Assembly (NCBI RefSeq): GCF_030272615.1
Contig: NC_081412.1
Span: 20,375,932-20,439,931 of the forward strand
Source of the DNA: Cryptomeria japonica
Lineage: Eukaryota > Streptophyta > Pinopsida > Cupressales > Cupressaceae
Direction: 5' to 3'
Length of the DNA stretch: 64,000 bases
This document shows, one piece after another, positions 22,437 through 35,055 of the stretch. A program made the position numbers and the translations under genes. Under the pieces are notes generated by a model. That model was not told the DNA's origin. It worked only from the letters and a program-made list of their open reading frames with translations, and ran no database searches. The first letter of the stretch is position 1. Every line of letters begins with the position of its first letter.

Positions 22437-24080
22437 TAATGCAGAGGTCTTGTGCCTAGCTCTCCAATTCACCCTTACTCATCACAACTCCTCTACTCAC
22501 CCTTCTACTCAAGCTCCTCCAAGGTAACTTGTTAGGGTAAAATCCTTAGACATCCAAGGCCTAAAATCTATAGGATTTTCTCCTAGGTATAGCCTCTTGA
22601 GGTTTCTTGTTGATTTTGACCCAAATCTCTGATTTTGAGATGGTCTCCTACTAGGTTCCCAAAGCTCCAACTAGGCTCCAAAGACCTCCACCAAGGATCT
22701 TCACTCTAACAGCATGTTTAAAGGTTGTGGTTATGTTGTGTAGGTATTTTTAAGGTCATTTTATGCATTGAAAAGGTCTGCACCTTCCTCCCAAGCCCTA
22801 GGCTTTCAACTTGCTTCTACCGGCTGCTATTAGGCCTAATTGACTAGCCCTTCTTTGACTGTTTTTTGGTATTTTTCCCTAAAATTTCCTAACAACCCCT
22901 AGATATTTTTACATATTAAGATACCCATTTGTAAGTTAAACAATATCAAAAATTTTCCCATCTGGGTTTGTCATACAACTAGGGTAACTAGAAAAGAGCT
23001 ATTTTTAAGGGGTTTAGGGCTTCCAGGTAGCTTTGGAAGATGTGCTCCAAACTTTTCACCAGTCAAAATCACCAAAACAAAAAATATTGAATTATTTTAT
23101 TACACCCACATAAATTTCCAAAACACTATGGGTTTCTGGAGTGTCACTTCTCTATGGCACCGAAAATGAGCAATTTCTGTTGCCTCACATACTAGCTACA
23201 AGCTTGTGTGTTATTCATCTCACCCATTCTCCTCCTTGTGGCCTGCAAAAACACAAAATGCCTACTCTAAAACTATTTAAAGATCCTACCCAAGCCATCC
23301 ACTAGATTGAAACTTGTGCCATTCATGGATGCTCAGGTAAAATGCATTCTTACAACCAAAACCCCAAGTTTCAAGGGTTTGTGAGCAACTTCTACAAAAA
23401 TAGTGATTACTTTTGATCCAAAGCACTTCAAACCTTCATATTATACTTGTTGGAAAGATAAAACAAATTACTAACTTCCTCTACTATTATGATCACCATA
23501 CCAGACCATACAGGTTGTACAAAAGCAAAAATTCAAAGAAGAAACAGTCCAAACATGAGAAAAAGCATAGGAAACCCTTGGCAAATGAATTGAATGCAAA
23601 CCAAAAGTTGATTAACCTGTTATTGGAGATTCTTAGAAGGTTTTATACACAATTTTAATTTGTTTCCAACCAACTTCCAATGCCATTTCCTTCATGGACA
23701 ACTTTTGCCTAAAAATGCAAAAGTTGTCATGACCAATTTTTGACAACTTTTACCTATGAGTGCAAAAACACACTCCAAGGCTTTCAAGGCTTGAAAAATC
23801 ACTCAAATTGCATCCCACAATGGATTTAAACTATTTCCAAACATTCTAGAAAGTTCCCAGGCATCCACCTAGTACAAACCAAAAATATTGAGATTTTGAT
23901 AACATTCAGTAAAATGACAATTTTGGATCCTGAGCACAACAAAATGGTGGACAACCAAACTATGGATTCAAAAAGAATCATAGGATTTATTCCACCTTAT
24001 TACAACATAAAATAACTTGAAATCACACAAAAACTCTAAAATGCAAGAAAAGACAACTTTGAGCTAGGTGCTCTGCACCA
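22437..24080 (-). repeat. 5' LTR of B
   Basis: It matches 11384-13029 over its full length with scattered substitutions. Its left end is taatgcagag, so the terminal TG has mutated to TA. Confidence 0.92.
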
Positions 24081-26554
24081 CTTGGGAAGCTCCTGTAACA
24101 TCTATTGGGGGTTCATCATATTTTCTTTCATTTATAGATGATTATTCCCATAAGGTGTGGATTTATCTTCTCAAAAAAGCATCTGAAGTGTTTTCTTGTT
24201 TTAAGAGGTTTAGAGCTTTGGTAGAGAATCAGAAAGGTAAGACAATAAAATGTCTTAGAATTGATAACGGAGGTGAGTTTTGTTCAGCAGAATTTAATCA
24301 ATTTTGCAGTGAGCACGGAATTGCAAGGAAGTTGCCAATTTCTAGGACACCACAACAAAATTGTGTTGCTGAACGCATGAACTGTACAATCATTGAGCGA
24401 GCTAGATGCATGTTGATTACTGCTAGTTTGGAGAAGAAAGTTTGGGGTGAGGCTATAAATACAACTTGTTTTCTGATCAACAGATCTCCCACTAGTGCTT
24501 TTGATAATAGAATTCCAGAAGAAATATGGAAAGGTAAACCAATTGATTACTCATTCCTATGTATTTTTGGTTGCAATACTTATGTACATATTCCTAAAGA
24601 GAATAGAAATAAGCTAGACAAGAATTCCACAAAATGTATTTTTCCTGGCTATGTAGAAGGTACAAAGGGGTACAAATTGTGGGATATTGTTGGCCACAAG
24701 ATTATTGTTAGTTGAGATGTGTATTTTAATGAAAATTCAATACAAAGAGGTAAATAATAGAAAGGTATGGAATTTATTCCAGTAGAGGTTGAAAAACATG
24801 ATGATCATCTAGATGTGCTTGATGAATAACAACCAAATGCAGAGCAACTAGATGAAGATCAACCAGAAGAACAACAGCTAGTTGAGCCATAGGGTGAATC
24901 ATCACCTATTTTAAGAAGATCTAGTAGAGTAATCAAACCACCTGTAAGCTATTCTCTTACTTTTAATTCTTCTTATGTATTACTTACTAATGTTGGTGAA
25001 CCTAGTTCATATCAGGAGGCTTGTGAAGTTGAATGTGCAAGCAAATGGGGAGTTGCTATGGAAGAGGAGATGGAATCTCTGCATAAGAACAAAACGTGGG
25101 AGCTTGTGCCATTGCCTAAAGGGAGAAAAGATACTGGGAACAAGTGGGTCTTGAAATTGAAGAGAGATTTGAATAATAATTTGGAGAGATATAAATCTCA
25201 GTTGGTGGCCAAGGGGTATGCACATAAATCTGGTATTGATTTTGATGAAATTTTTTCACCTGTTGTACGGTTAAGTACTGTTAGAGTTGTTTTAGCTCTT
25301 GTTGCTAGTCTTAATTTGGAGTTAGAATAGTTAGATATAAAAACAACCTTCCTGCATGGTGATTTCTTTGAGGAGATTTATATGCAGAAGCCAGAAGATT
25401 TTGAGGAAAGAGGCAATGAGAATCTTGTTTGTAGGCTAAGAAAATTGTTGTATGGTTTGAAACAGGTGCCAAGGTGTTGGTACAAGCGATTTGATTCCTT
25501 CATGTTGAGTTTGGGCTTTAGTAGATGCGAGGCTGATCATTATGCCTATTTTCAAAGGTATGATGATGGTAGTTTTATTATTCTACTATTGTATGTTGAC
25601 GATATGTTGGTAGTAGGTCCCAGCATGTATAAAATCATCCATTTGAAAACTCAGCTTGCTAGGGAGTTTGAGATGGACTTAGGTAGAGCAAATCAGATTC
25701 TTGGAATGACGATACATAGAGACAAAAACAATAGGAAATTATGGTTGTCACAGAAAACTTATGTGGAGAAGGTTCTGCAGCGCTTCAATATGCAAAAATC
25801 ACAACTAGTTAGTACTCCATTTCCAATTCATATTAAATTGTATTCTGAACAGTGCCCTAGAACAAAAGCAGAGAAGAGACATATGTCTCATGTACCATAC
25901 TCATCAGCAGTAGGAAGTCTTATGTTCGCCATGGTGTGCACCAAACTAGACATTGCACAAGTAGTGGGAGTTTTCATTAGGTACATGGTGAATCCTGGTA
26001 CTGATCATTGGACAACTGTGAAGTGGATTCTCAGATATTTGAGAGGCACTTCAGATGCTACTATCTATTACAGTGGGAGTAGTCTTCAAGTTAATGGGTA
26101 TGTGGATGCAAATTTTGGTGGAGATAGAGATAAGAGAAATTCTACAATAGGTTATGTTTTCTCTTTAGCTGGAGGTGTTGTTAGTTGGGTGTCAAATTTG
26201 CAGGCAGTGGTGGCATTGTCTACTACTAAGGCAAAATATATGGCAGCAACACAGGCTAGCAAGGAGGTGATTTGTCTTCATAGACTTTTGAGTGAATTGT
26301 AAGTGAAGCAAGATAACATGGTACTGCATTGTGATAGTCAAAGTTCTTTACACTTAGCACGGAACTCAACTTACCATTCCAGAACAAAGCATATTGATAT
26401 TCAATATTACTTTGTTCGTAAAGTGGTGGAAGGAAGATAGATCTCTTTAGCCAAGATTCACACTGATGTAAACCCTGCATATATTATGATGAAACCTATT
26501 AGTAGAGAGAAGTTCATTTGGTGCAGAACTTCTCTTGGTCTACAGATTATGTGA
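24081..26554 (+). pseudogene. Element A integrase, reverse transcriptase and RNase H
   Basis: The frame resumes after B with APVTSIGGSSYFLSFIDDYS. Integrase motifs LRIDNGGEF and CVAERMN, RT motifs KWVLKLKRD, KTTFLHGD, LYGLKQVPRCWY and LLYVDDM, and RNase H motifs YVDANFGGD and ALSTTKAKY are visible. Stops occur near 24715, 25328, 26300 and 26440. The conserved E of STTEAEY is K. The end of the coding region (TSLGLQIM) is ~75 bp from the 3' LTR. Confidence 0.92.
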
Positions 26555-26620
26555 TGATAGGCAGCATTGGCAATGGTCTTTCAGTAGAGGAATTATTCAA
26601 GAGTTTGAAATTTGACTTCA

Positions 26621-26630
26621 AGTGGGAGAA
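26621..26630 (+). promoter_or_regulatory. Polypurine tract of A
   Basis: AGTGGGAGAA directly abuts the first base of the 3' LTR, as required for plus-strand priming. Confidence 0.8.
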
Positions 26631-27145
26631 TGTTGGAATGTGAAGTCAATTAGGACATTGCTCCTATATGTGTCATATAAGTTGTCTTCAATTAGGACTC
26701 TTCTTTTGTATGTGTCATACTTACTATATCTGGTAATTTGTTTCCAACTAGGACTCTCCAAGTCGGTTGTGTTGACTCGGTAAGTTATTAAGTGATTCAT
26801 AATAGAATAAAGTTGGACTCTATATGTGTCAACCTTGTAGATGATTGAGAGCCATATATAGGCTTAGTCAATAATATGGCTATAGTGGTGGTAAATTTGA
26901 GAACTTAATTATAGCATTAAGTTTCTCAAATTTGTATACAAATAGAGAAGTTGTCCCACTTTTGAAGGTATGGCTAGATAGTTTTGAGATTGTTGTAACT
27001 CTGTAATTCTTGAGAATCATACGAAAGACAAAATTTGCCTGTAATTTTTTATGGTATATCTTTACCTAGTTTTTCCACGTAAATCGGTATGCTATGTGCT
27101 ATTGTTCTAATTTGAAAATTTTATGCACTTGTTATTTTTCTCACA
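26631..27145 (+). repeat. 3' LTR of A
   Basis: It runs from TGTTGGAATG to TCTCACA, followed by gtcaa and the second half of repeat E. Confidence 0.92.
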
Positions 27146-27270
27146 GTCAATTGGTAGGTCATTTTTCAAATGATGTTGTTTGTGCAACAAATGTCTCAAT
27201 GGAGAAACTATAACTAAATAAAACCTTTGAATCAAAAAGATAATTAGGGTCCATAATAGACTCATATTAC
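27146..27270 (+). repeat. Dispersed repeat E, copy 1, right part
   Basis: Starting gtcaattggtaggtcattt, it continues the copy interrupted at 9315 and matches the right halves of the other three copies. Confidence 0.8.
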
Positions 27271-27385
27271 GTTTGGAATAGGGAGAGAGGAGAGATCAAG
27301 ATTGTTAGAAGAGGGGTGAATACAGGAGAGGTAAGGAGATAGAGATTATGATTCAAATAGAGATGAAGATGGTGACAAAGATGGA

Positions 27386-27443
<58 letters not shown>

Positions 27444-27765
27444 AAAGATGGGAGAGAAATATATAGAGGGGAAGAGATATGAAATGATATATAGAGAAAT
27501 ATAGAGGTAGAGAGAGATGTAGAGATAATTAGATAGATAGGGAGAGATATGGAAGAGGGAATATGTAGATGTAGATTTAGCGATGCAAAGAGATAGATAT
27601 AGAGGTATAGGAAAAGAGAGAGGGAGAAAGAGGGAGAGGAAGGAGTCAAATTGATAGAAGGAGAGATGAAGGAGTCAAATAGATGGAGGGATAGTGATAG
27701 TTAGGATAATAGGGAGGGATCAAGGGAGAAGGAAAGAGAAAGGGTGAGATAGAGAGGAAGGGAGC
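27271..27765. repeat. GA-rich microsatellite block
   Basis: A perfect (GA)n run lies at about 27390-27440 within ~500 bp of degenerate GA, GATA and GGA-type repeats. Leucine/serine-rich frames on the other strand are composition artefacts. Confidence 0.9.
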
Positions 27766-29754
27766 TCCACAAAATGTGTGCATGTTTTTTGAAAATTAGA
27801 GAAATAACACATGTTGGCTCAAGAATAGGCTTGGATAACAATCCATCTTTGACTATATGTTTACCTTTATTTCTCATGTTTTTTATATTCATTTTTTTTA
27901 TCAACTTACACATTGTCAACTTTACACATTCTATAACAATTTTTAATAAAATTTCCACCATAATTTTACAAATCTTCTAAGACTTATATCTGTATAACAT
28001 TTTTAAATATTTTAGATACATTAACATGTTTATTTTTAGTTTATTTTACTAATGTTTCTATATTTCTCAAATACATATGTATTCATTTTTCTTTATAACC
28101 TTTTGATTTTCTTACCAAAATTTGAAAAAAATTATACAATATTGTTCGACTTCATTCTTTCAACATTCAAACAAATTGCATTTTCAATTATTTTGGTTCA
28201 AGTAATGTGATGTGCAAGCTCAATGATTTTATTTTTAGGATGCATCCACTTTTAAAAATCATTAAAATATATTCATAATAAAAAAGTATAAAAAATATAC
28301 AACTTCTAGTACTCACTCTTAACTACATTTATACCAATAGGTTTTTAAAAATATTAAATGCAACTAAAAAATAGAGTCATATACACCAAGACACTATGTT
28401 ATATTTTACTAAAGAAAAAAAGTACACTTTTGTGTGCATGAAATATATATTTCATCCTCTTAATCTTATCTATTTTTGAAAATCTTTAGTAGCTTAGAAA
28501 CTAATAGAGACTGCAATTCTTATTCTTTTTGTATCCTCAAATTTGGAGTGCATGAATCTCAAATTACTCCTCCAAGTTCAATTTTAGTTGACTTTAGCAA
28601 AAAAAAAATGACCACTTTTAACCCCTTTTTTGTATATCACTTCCATGCACTGACCTAGGTAATAGTGTGATATTTTATTCATAAACCCAGATTACTTTAA
28701 AATATGTATGCCCGTCATAAAAAATGTGGCTGATATCTTATTATGTAAGCATTTCATGAATTTCAACCACTTTTATACATAAGTAGCTAATTTTTTTATA
28801 TCCTAAATAGATTTTCCTACAAAATACAAATATAAAGGTATTTTAAGCCCTATTATGTATCTAGGTTACTTATCCAATTATGTTGTCTAGTTCTAGTTTT
28901 TGTGTGTGTGTCTTTTCCATTCTATTTAGTTTTTCTTATGTTGAAGTTCTTACATGTTTATTTTTATGTTGTATTAAAAAAATTTACTGTATCACTCAAT
29001 GGAATTGAAGAAATGGTCTTTTATTAGATTTTTTATATTCCTACTACATTTGCAATGTCCTCTTTTATAGCTAGATCCAATTCTTATCCTCATTTTTTAC
29101 CTTGAAAATTTTTAAAATTTTCTCATTCATTAAAAAAAATGTGTCACCAAATTATTTTGTTGAAAGTGATGTTTTTATTTGCAATTGCATATAAAGAAAA
29201 TTTGATATCATTAGCTTAGTTTAGTTGAAAACATTAATATCTATGCTAATAAATCTAGGTTGTAAATTCTTATAATTTTAAATGTTAAATCACTTGTCAT
29301 CTTAAACTCGCTGTTTTTTCATCATACTCATGAACTAGTTTGTATCAAAGTTTGATCTCTTAAAAGCATCACAAGATGGATTAAATGCAGTCAAAGTTAC
29401 CCTATTAATCTACTATACCTAAAGACAATTAAATAATATCAATGAAAAAAAATATGTTTTCAATATGGTGAGATAGGTATAGAATCTCAAGGTAATTTCT
29501 AGCATGTCTATTTCTCTCATATTTCACAATTTAATAAATTCACAAATTGGCCTAGAAAATTAATAACATGATTTAAAGGGATTTTAAAGTTCTAGCCATA
29601 TTGGCTTCTAGATAATTCTAACTCTTATCAAAGTTGCAATTGACCTACAAGTTTGAATTTATAGTTTAAATGTACGGACATGATTTATCACATATTTATA
29701 CTATCCTTGGAAAGTTTAATTGTTGGTTTCTAGTGATATTTTAACTCATTCTCA
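27766..29754. other. AT-rich stretch without recognised gene
   Basis: Scattered stops in all frames and no domain, RNA or repeat pattern that I can support. Confidence 0.5.
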
Positions 29755-30284
29755 TCACTTTTGCATAAATATGTAGTTCTAGGATTTAAATGGAGTCTAT
29801 ACTTTGTCTCATCAAAGTCATAATTTAAATAGTGTAACTAATACATCATTATAAGTTAAATCTAAGTATAAATTTATTAAACTTGATAAATAATAAACAT
29901 GTAAAGTCATAACTACTCTAGTAATGAAGTGTAAAAGATCTCAAGTGAAATCATTGATGAATATCTAGAAGCCATTTTATTACCTACAAATAACAATATA
30001 TAATTTAATTAAATCGAATTCAAATTTTAAATTTTTTATATGTATTCATTGTTTATTTCAATTTGCAAATTTTAAAAGTTTAAAATTTAAATTAATCATC
30101 AATTTGACTGGATTTGGTAGAAGTTCAGAAGACATGCAATAATATGAAAAATGACGTTTTACATTCAAGTTAGACTACTATAATATTAAATAAATGGACA
30201 TGTGAAACTTTAGTGAGCATTAACCAAAAATGGTAAATGTCCCTATGTTATTTCACCTTCTCGAATCTATCAATATAATGCACA

Positions 30285-30680
30285 CTAGCAATCGTATCTT
30301 TATGTGCAATGGGTATGTCGAAGAGGCGTGGAAGGTCAATTAGGGAAAATTATGGTTTTTTTAATAATTTTTTTGGGTACATGAGGTCAATTGGTAAGTC
30401 ATTTAGTAAATGTTGTTTGTGCAAAAAAAGTCTCCATGGAGATCAATTAGTGAAAACTATGGTTCTTTTTCATACATTTTTGCAAGACATGAGGTCAATT
30501 TGTAGGCCATTTAGTTCTATGATGTTGTTTGTGTAACAAAAGTATTAGTGGAGAAGTGATAGCATTAATTGAGTATGCATCCATTTACAGGGTTCCAAAC
30601 ATGAGAAAAATAAAACTTCTAAACCAGGAAGATAATTAGACTCCATTATCAATAGGCTCATGTTATATTATACTTACTTT
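30285..30680 (+). repeat. Dispersed repeat E, copy 2
   Basis: Within this copy a ~105-bp segment (from ggtcaattag to aatggag-like) is tandemly doubled. The same doubling occurs in copy 3 but not in copies 1 or 4. Confidence 0.8.
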
Positions 30681-31263
30681 TCTTTAGTTTCGCATATAAC
30701 CTTATGACTATAAAGATACTATTTGATTATGTGTTCTTGAATATTGAAACATTATGAGGTTAGTCATCCTAAGACCCATACAACAACCATATTAAATTCT
30801 AAATTATTCAATTATATTTTTACTTTATTTACAACTTTAATTATTAACTAAAATAAATTTTATTTGTATAATTATTAAATAATATTAAATTGATAAAAAA
30901 ATAATATTAAATAAAATTTAAATTATATTTATTACTATTTAATAATTTTAATATTGAGGCTTTAATAATTCCAAACTTTGCACTAAGTAATATTCAAGCA
31001 GGTTTCTTCATTGATAAAAGATCCCTCCATAAAAAAGTCTCACTTCAAACATTTATAGCCTGCTACTTTTTGGAAATAATATAGTAAAATCCCTTATAGT
31101 CCATGTTTTGCAAAGTCGAAAGTAATACCAACAAAATATTTTAACTATTTTAGAATCATATATTTTCTATTACAAATATGGCTCTACAATCAATTCATAG
31201 AATACAAATATGTTTCGTTACAAAATAAAGCATGTAAAATACACTAATATTTTATATTTACTA

Positions 31264-31997
31264 TGGTGGACTCTGAGGCTAAAGAAGCTATGGTGAAAGC
31301 AGCTATGCAATGCCAAATTAGTTTTTCAATTGGGTGGTCACGGAGATCTCTGGTTTGAAAAGTAGGATCAACTACCTTACTGTGAGACAAAATTCCTCTC
31401 CTTCTTCAGACAACACAAACAACCTGCTTGAGTTCAGTCAAAAACTGGTGATAGATGTCAAAGCCATGAATAATGATCATGAAGAAAAAATAATGAACCT
31501 GGAGGTGGCTATTGACAAGGTTGATGAGACGTTGCGAGCGGTCATTACAATGAGCAGGACCGCCATGACCCATAGCACGGAGGGCCTTCAAAGGCTAAAT
31601 GAAAAGGCTCAATATCTTAATGTTTCCCCTTTGGCCACTCATGCCTCCCCCTCAATCTCAATTTGCGGAAAAGGAAAGGTAAAGGAATTCATCTAGGAAG
31701 GAAAAACCCAAACTAATCAGGGACCTTCAGCTCACACCCAAAGCAAGGATAAAGGTAAGTAGGTTAAAGCCACATATATGGAGGAGTTAGCTGATATCAA
31801 TAGGGCTTTTATTGAGAAAAATGTTCAAACAATTCAAATGTTGAATGAAATTGTTTAATCTATGGGTATTTTGACCCTATTTTTTGTTGTTTTTGTTGCT
31901 AATGGCCCATTGTGGCTTCGCTTCTGGTTTGTCTTTAAAGACTGTTTCTTTTTTGGGGGTTTTGGGTCCCTATAAAAAATGTTTTACACTAATCAAA
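31264..31997 (+). mobile_element. LINE-like insertion with coiled-coil frame
   Basis: The flanks aatattttatatttacta (31246-31263) and aacattttattcctacta (31998-32015) are an 18-bp target duplication with four mismatches. The body contains a 120-codon frame at 31334-31696 predicted by eye to be coiled-coil (ISGLKSRINYL, VAIDKVDETLRAVITMS). The 3' end carries gggttttgggtccct and ...aatcaaaaac. A 15-20 bp duplication favours a LINE-type insertion, but no RT is present. Confidence 0.5.
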
Positions 31998-32275
31998 AAC
32001 ATTTTATTCCTACTACTAATTTCTTCTAATAATCTATTACATTAAATTTTGAATTTTATTTCAATAAATAAATCCAATAAAGCTACCAAGTTTCTATTGC
32101 TTGACCTGGATTTCAAGGATGTTTAGATTTGGTTCATACTTAATTTAATATCAAAATTGAATGAGACAATCGCAAAAGCCACCATCAATATCTTCTTCTC
32201 CTAGGTAAAGGCCAACTCGATTTCATTACAACATGTTGCATTAAAAGGACTGATAGAAGTTTGAAATCTATATGT

Positions 32276-33385
32276 TAAGTCAATTATTTCAACTTTGAGA
32301 AAATTATTTCGCCCTTAGCTTGGCTACAACTCTTGAAGCCACTACAGACAATTCATCCACCAAATCAAGACATTAAAAAATAGTGGCATAGTCATTGACA
32401 GGCTGGTTGCCATGCCACAAAAAAGCACGTTGTCCCTCTAATCTAATAACATGATGTGGTCAACATCCAAGTTAATCTTAAGTGTATTTGGATTATCTAA
32501 CCCCTTTGAATTAATATAATCAAAATTGTATATATACTATTATAATAAAGAGAGTGTTTTATATGATACTATCAAAGATTATACTACTTTGAAATAGAAA
32601 ATGGATTCGTTGAAGACGATTTCAGTACAATGTTGTTTGCAACATCCTCTATGCCTATGCAAAGATTGCTAGATACCTTTAAAATAGATTATAAACCTTC
32701 TAAACCGATTATGAATCCTTATGAATCTTTCTGATATTTGACTCGGCACATCAACGTATCCTAATTCAAGATAACATATTCAGTATGGCACATCCTATAT
32801 TTAATGAAAATAGCGCATTGTAATCAAGTTTCTCATATCAAATGAGCTTGGCATAGCAATGAGGAAAAAGTAGAGCCATAAGCAAACATGGCACGGAAGT
32901 GAAAAAACATTATATAGCCATTAGAATGATCATGCAAACTTGGATAAAACGTGGTGCCAGTCTTACAAATGAGACAGGGCCATAAGCAACTACGCAAAAT
33001 CCAACGCAACAGTCAGAATCATTCATTAAAACCATGATGGGCCGAGCATGAGAAGATTGCATTTTGCCTTTTAAGGTTTAATAATTAAAACAGAAAATCA
33101 ATCTATTTATATGATCTCAAACTGTTTCAACCCAACAATTCATACTCGTCTTGACAATCTTGTGGTTCTATAAAATGGCTCGTTGGAGCAATTATCCTCA
33201 AAAATTTGCCCCAAAAGTATTTCATCAGGTACACATTCTGATTCTCCAACAAATGCTGTTTACCCATCCATGAATTTGAGAATGGTTGTAGATGGTTGAA
33301 ACGTTTCACTAATATAGGATATTTTGTGGGGATAATGTTACAAAAATAGATTAACTAGCACTAGGCCCCACATGGGGTCGGGGTC
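32276..33385. other. Non-coding stretch between duplicates
   Basis: I see no supportable gene; the only 60-codon frame (minus, 33127-33309) has no recognisable motif. Confidence 0.4.
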
Positions 33386-33559
33386 AAGGTTGATGTTGTT
33401 CAAAACCTCGGTAAGGAGTTCCTTCTTTTTCATTTTTCTAAGGCTAGTTATGAAGAGGCTATCATCAAGCACAATCCTTGGTATGCTTGATCATCCTTGT
33501 TGGTCTATCAAGCTTGAACTGGAGACTTCATAGTTTCGTATGAAAAGAAACTTTACATG
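33386..33559 (+). pseudogene. LINE ORF1 fragment (DUF4283-like)
   Basis: The frame reads KVDVVQNLGKEFLLFHFSKA, then EEAIIKHNPWYA, stop, SSLLVYQA, stop, TGDF. This matches the DUF4283 pattern of plant L1-type ORF1 proteins (F..F......A..I....PW). Two stops and abrupt ends show a fragment. Confidence 0.55.
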
Positions 33560-34065
33560 CATAAATATATAGTTCTAGGATGTAAATGGAGTCTATACTT
33601 TGTCTCTTCAAAGTCATAATTCACATGGTGTAACTAATACATTGTTATAAGTTAGTTCTAGGTATAAATTTATTAAACTTGTTAAATAATAAACACAAAG
33701 TTATAACTATTTTAGCAATGAAGTGTAAGAGATCTCAAGTGAAATCATCGATGAATATCTAGAAGCCATTTTATACACCTACAAATAACAATACATAATA
33801 TATTTAAATTGAGAAAATTTTTAAAGTTTTATATTTATGCATTGTTTATTTCAATTTGTAAATTTTAAATTAGTCATCAATTTGATTTGAATTGGTGGAA
33901 GTTCAGAAGTCAAATGCAATAATATGAAAAATGACCTTTAACATTCAAGTTCCTACTATAGTATTAAATAAATGGAAATGTGAAAATTCAGTGAACATTA
34001 ACCAAAAATGGTAAATGTCCTTATGTTCTCTCACCTTCTCAAATCTCACAATATAATACACACTA

Positions 34066-34450
34066 GGAATCGCACCTTTGTGTGCACTTGGTATGTCGAA
34101 AAGGCATGGAAGGTCAATTAGGAAAAATTATGGTTTTTTTTAATACATTTGTGTGGTACATGAGGTCAATTAGTCAGCCATTTAGGAAGCGTTGTTTGTG
34201 TAACAAAAGTCTCAATGGAGATCAATTAGTGAAAACTATATCTTTTTTACATACACTTTTTGCAATACACGAGGTCAATTTGTAGGCCATTTAGAAGATG
34301 ATGTTGTTTGTGTAACAAAAGAATTAGTGGAGAAGTGATAGCATTGATTGAGTATGCATCCATTTACAAGGTTCCAAATATGAGAAAAAAAAATTCTAAA
34401 TCAGGAAGATAATTGACTCTATTATCAATAGGCTCATGTTATGTTATACT
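34066..34450 (+). repeat. Dispersed repeat E, copy 3
   Basis: It shares with copy 2 both the internal ~105-bp doubling and the flanking DNA, so these two copies arose through the segmental duplication. Confidence 0.8.
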
Positions 34451-35055
34451 TGCTTTTCTTTAGTTTTGCATACAGCCTTATGACTGTGAAGATACTATTT
34501 GATTATATGTTCTTGAATATTGATACATTATGAGGTCAATCATCCTAAGACCCATACAACAACCATATTAAATTTAATTTAATCTAAATTATTCAATTAT
34601 ATCTTTACATTATTTACAACTTTAGTTATTAACTAAAATAAATATTTTCTATAATTATTAAATAATATTAAATCGATAAAATAATAATATTAAATAATAT
34701 TTAAATTATATCTATTACTATTTAATAATTTTAATATCGAGGCTTAAATAATTCCAAACTTTGCACTAAGTAATATTCAAGTGGGTTTCCTCATTGATAA
34801 AAGTTCCCTCCATAAAAATTCTCACTGCAAACGTTTAGATCTTGCTACTTTGGAGAATATTTGGAAATAATATAGTAAGATCCCTTATGGTCCATGTTTT
34901 GCAAAGTCAAAATTAAGACAACAAAATATTTTAACTACTTTAGGATCACATATTATCTATTACAAATATGGGTCTACAATCAATTTATAGAATACAATTT
35001 TATGTTTTGTTACAAAATAAACCTTGTAAAATACACTAACATTTTATTCCTACTA

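Larger units (their letters stand above)
11384..24080 (-). mobile_element. Ty3/gypsy chromovirus B, nested in A
   Basis: LTRs at 11384-13029 and 22437-24080 are ~1645 bp and alike throughout. The 5-bp duplication cttgg lies at 11379-11383 and 24081-24085, and removing B restores the A integrase reading HSDTW...APVTS. Genes run on the minus strand: gag, protease, RT, RNase H, integrase, chromodomain. The order RT before integrase marks Ty3/gypsy. Copia element C interrupts the integrase. Confidence 0.93.
9316..27145 (+). mobile_element. Ty1/copia element A, complete but nested and decayed
   Basis: The 5' LTR is 9316-9874 and the 3' LTR 26631-27145, with flanking 5-bp target duplication gtcaa at 9311-9315 and 27146-27150. 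The domain order gag, protease, integrase, RT, RNase H defines Ty1/copia. Coding sequence is interrupted at 11383 by gypsy element B and continues at 24081. Without B and its contents the element would be about 5.1 kb, a normal copia length. Confidence 0.93.
29755..32275 (+). repeat. Segmental duplication, copy 1
   Basis: Except for an insertion at 31264-31997 it aligns in direct orientation with 33560-36937, from cataaatatgtagttctagg to gatagaagtttgaaatctat, with many substitutions and small indels. It contains repeat E copy 2. Confidence 0.85.

Noticed and set aside
12001-24060. Two ~1.6-kb blocks with shared short repeats as a possible CRISPR-like or satellite array
   Set aside because: They are the two LTRs of element B; no regularly spaced short repeats with unique spacers exist in the window.
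27353-27649. 98-codon serine/leucine-rich minus-strand ORF
   Set aside because: It reads the complement of GA repeats; no family resemblance.
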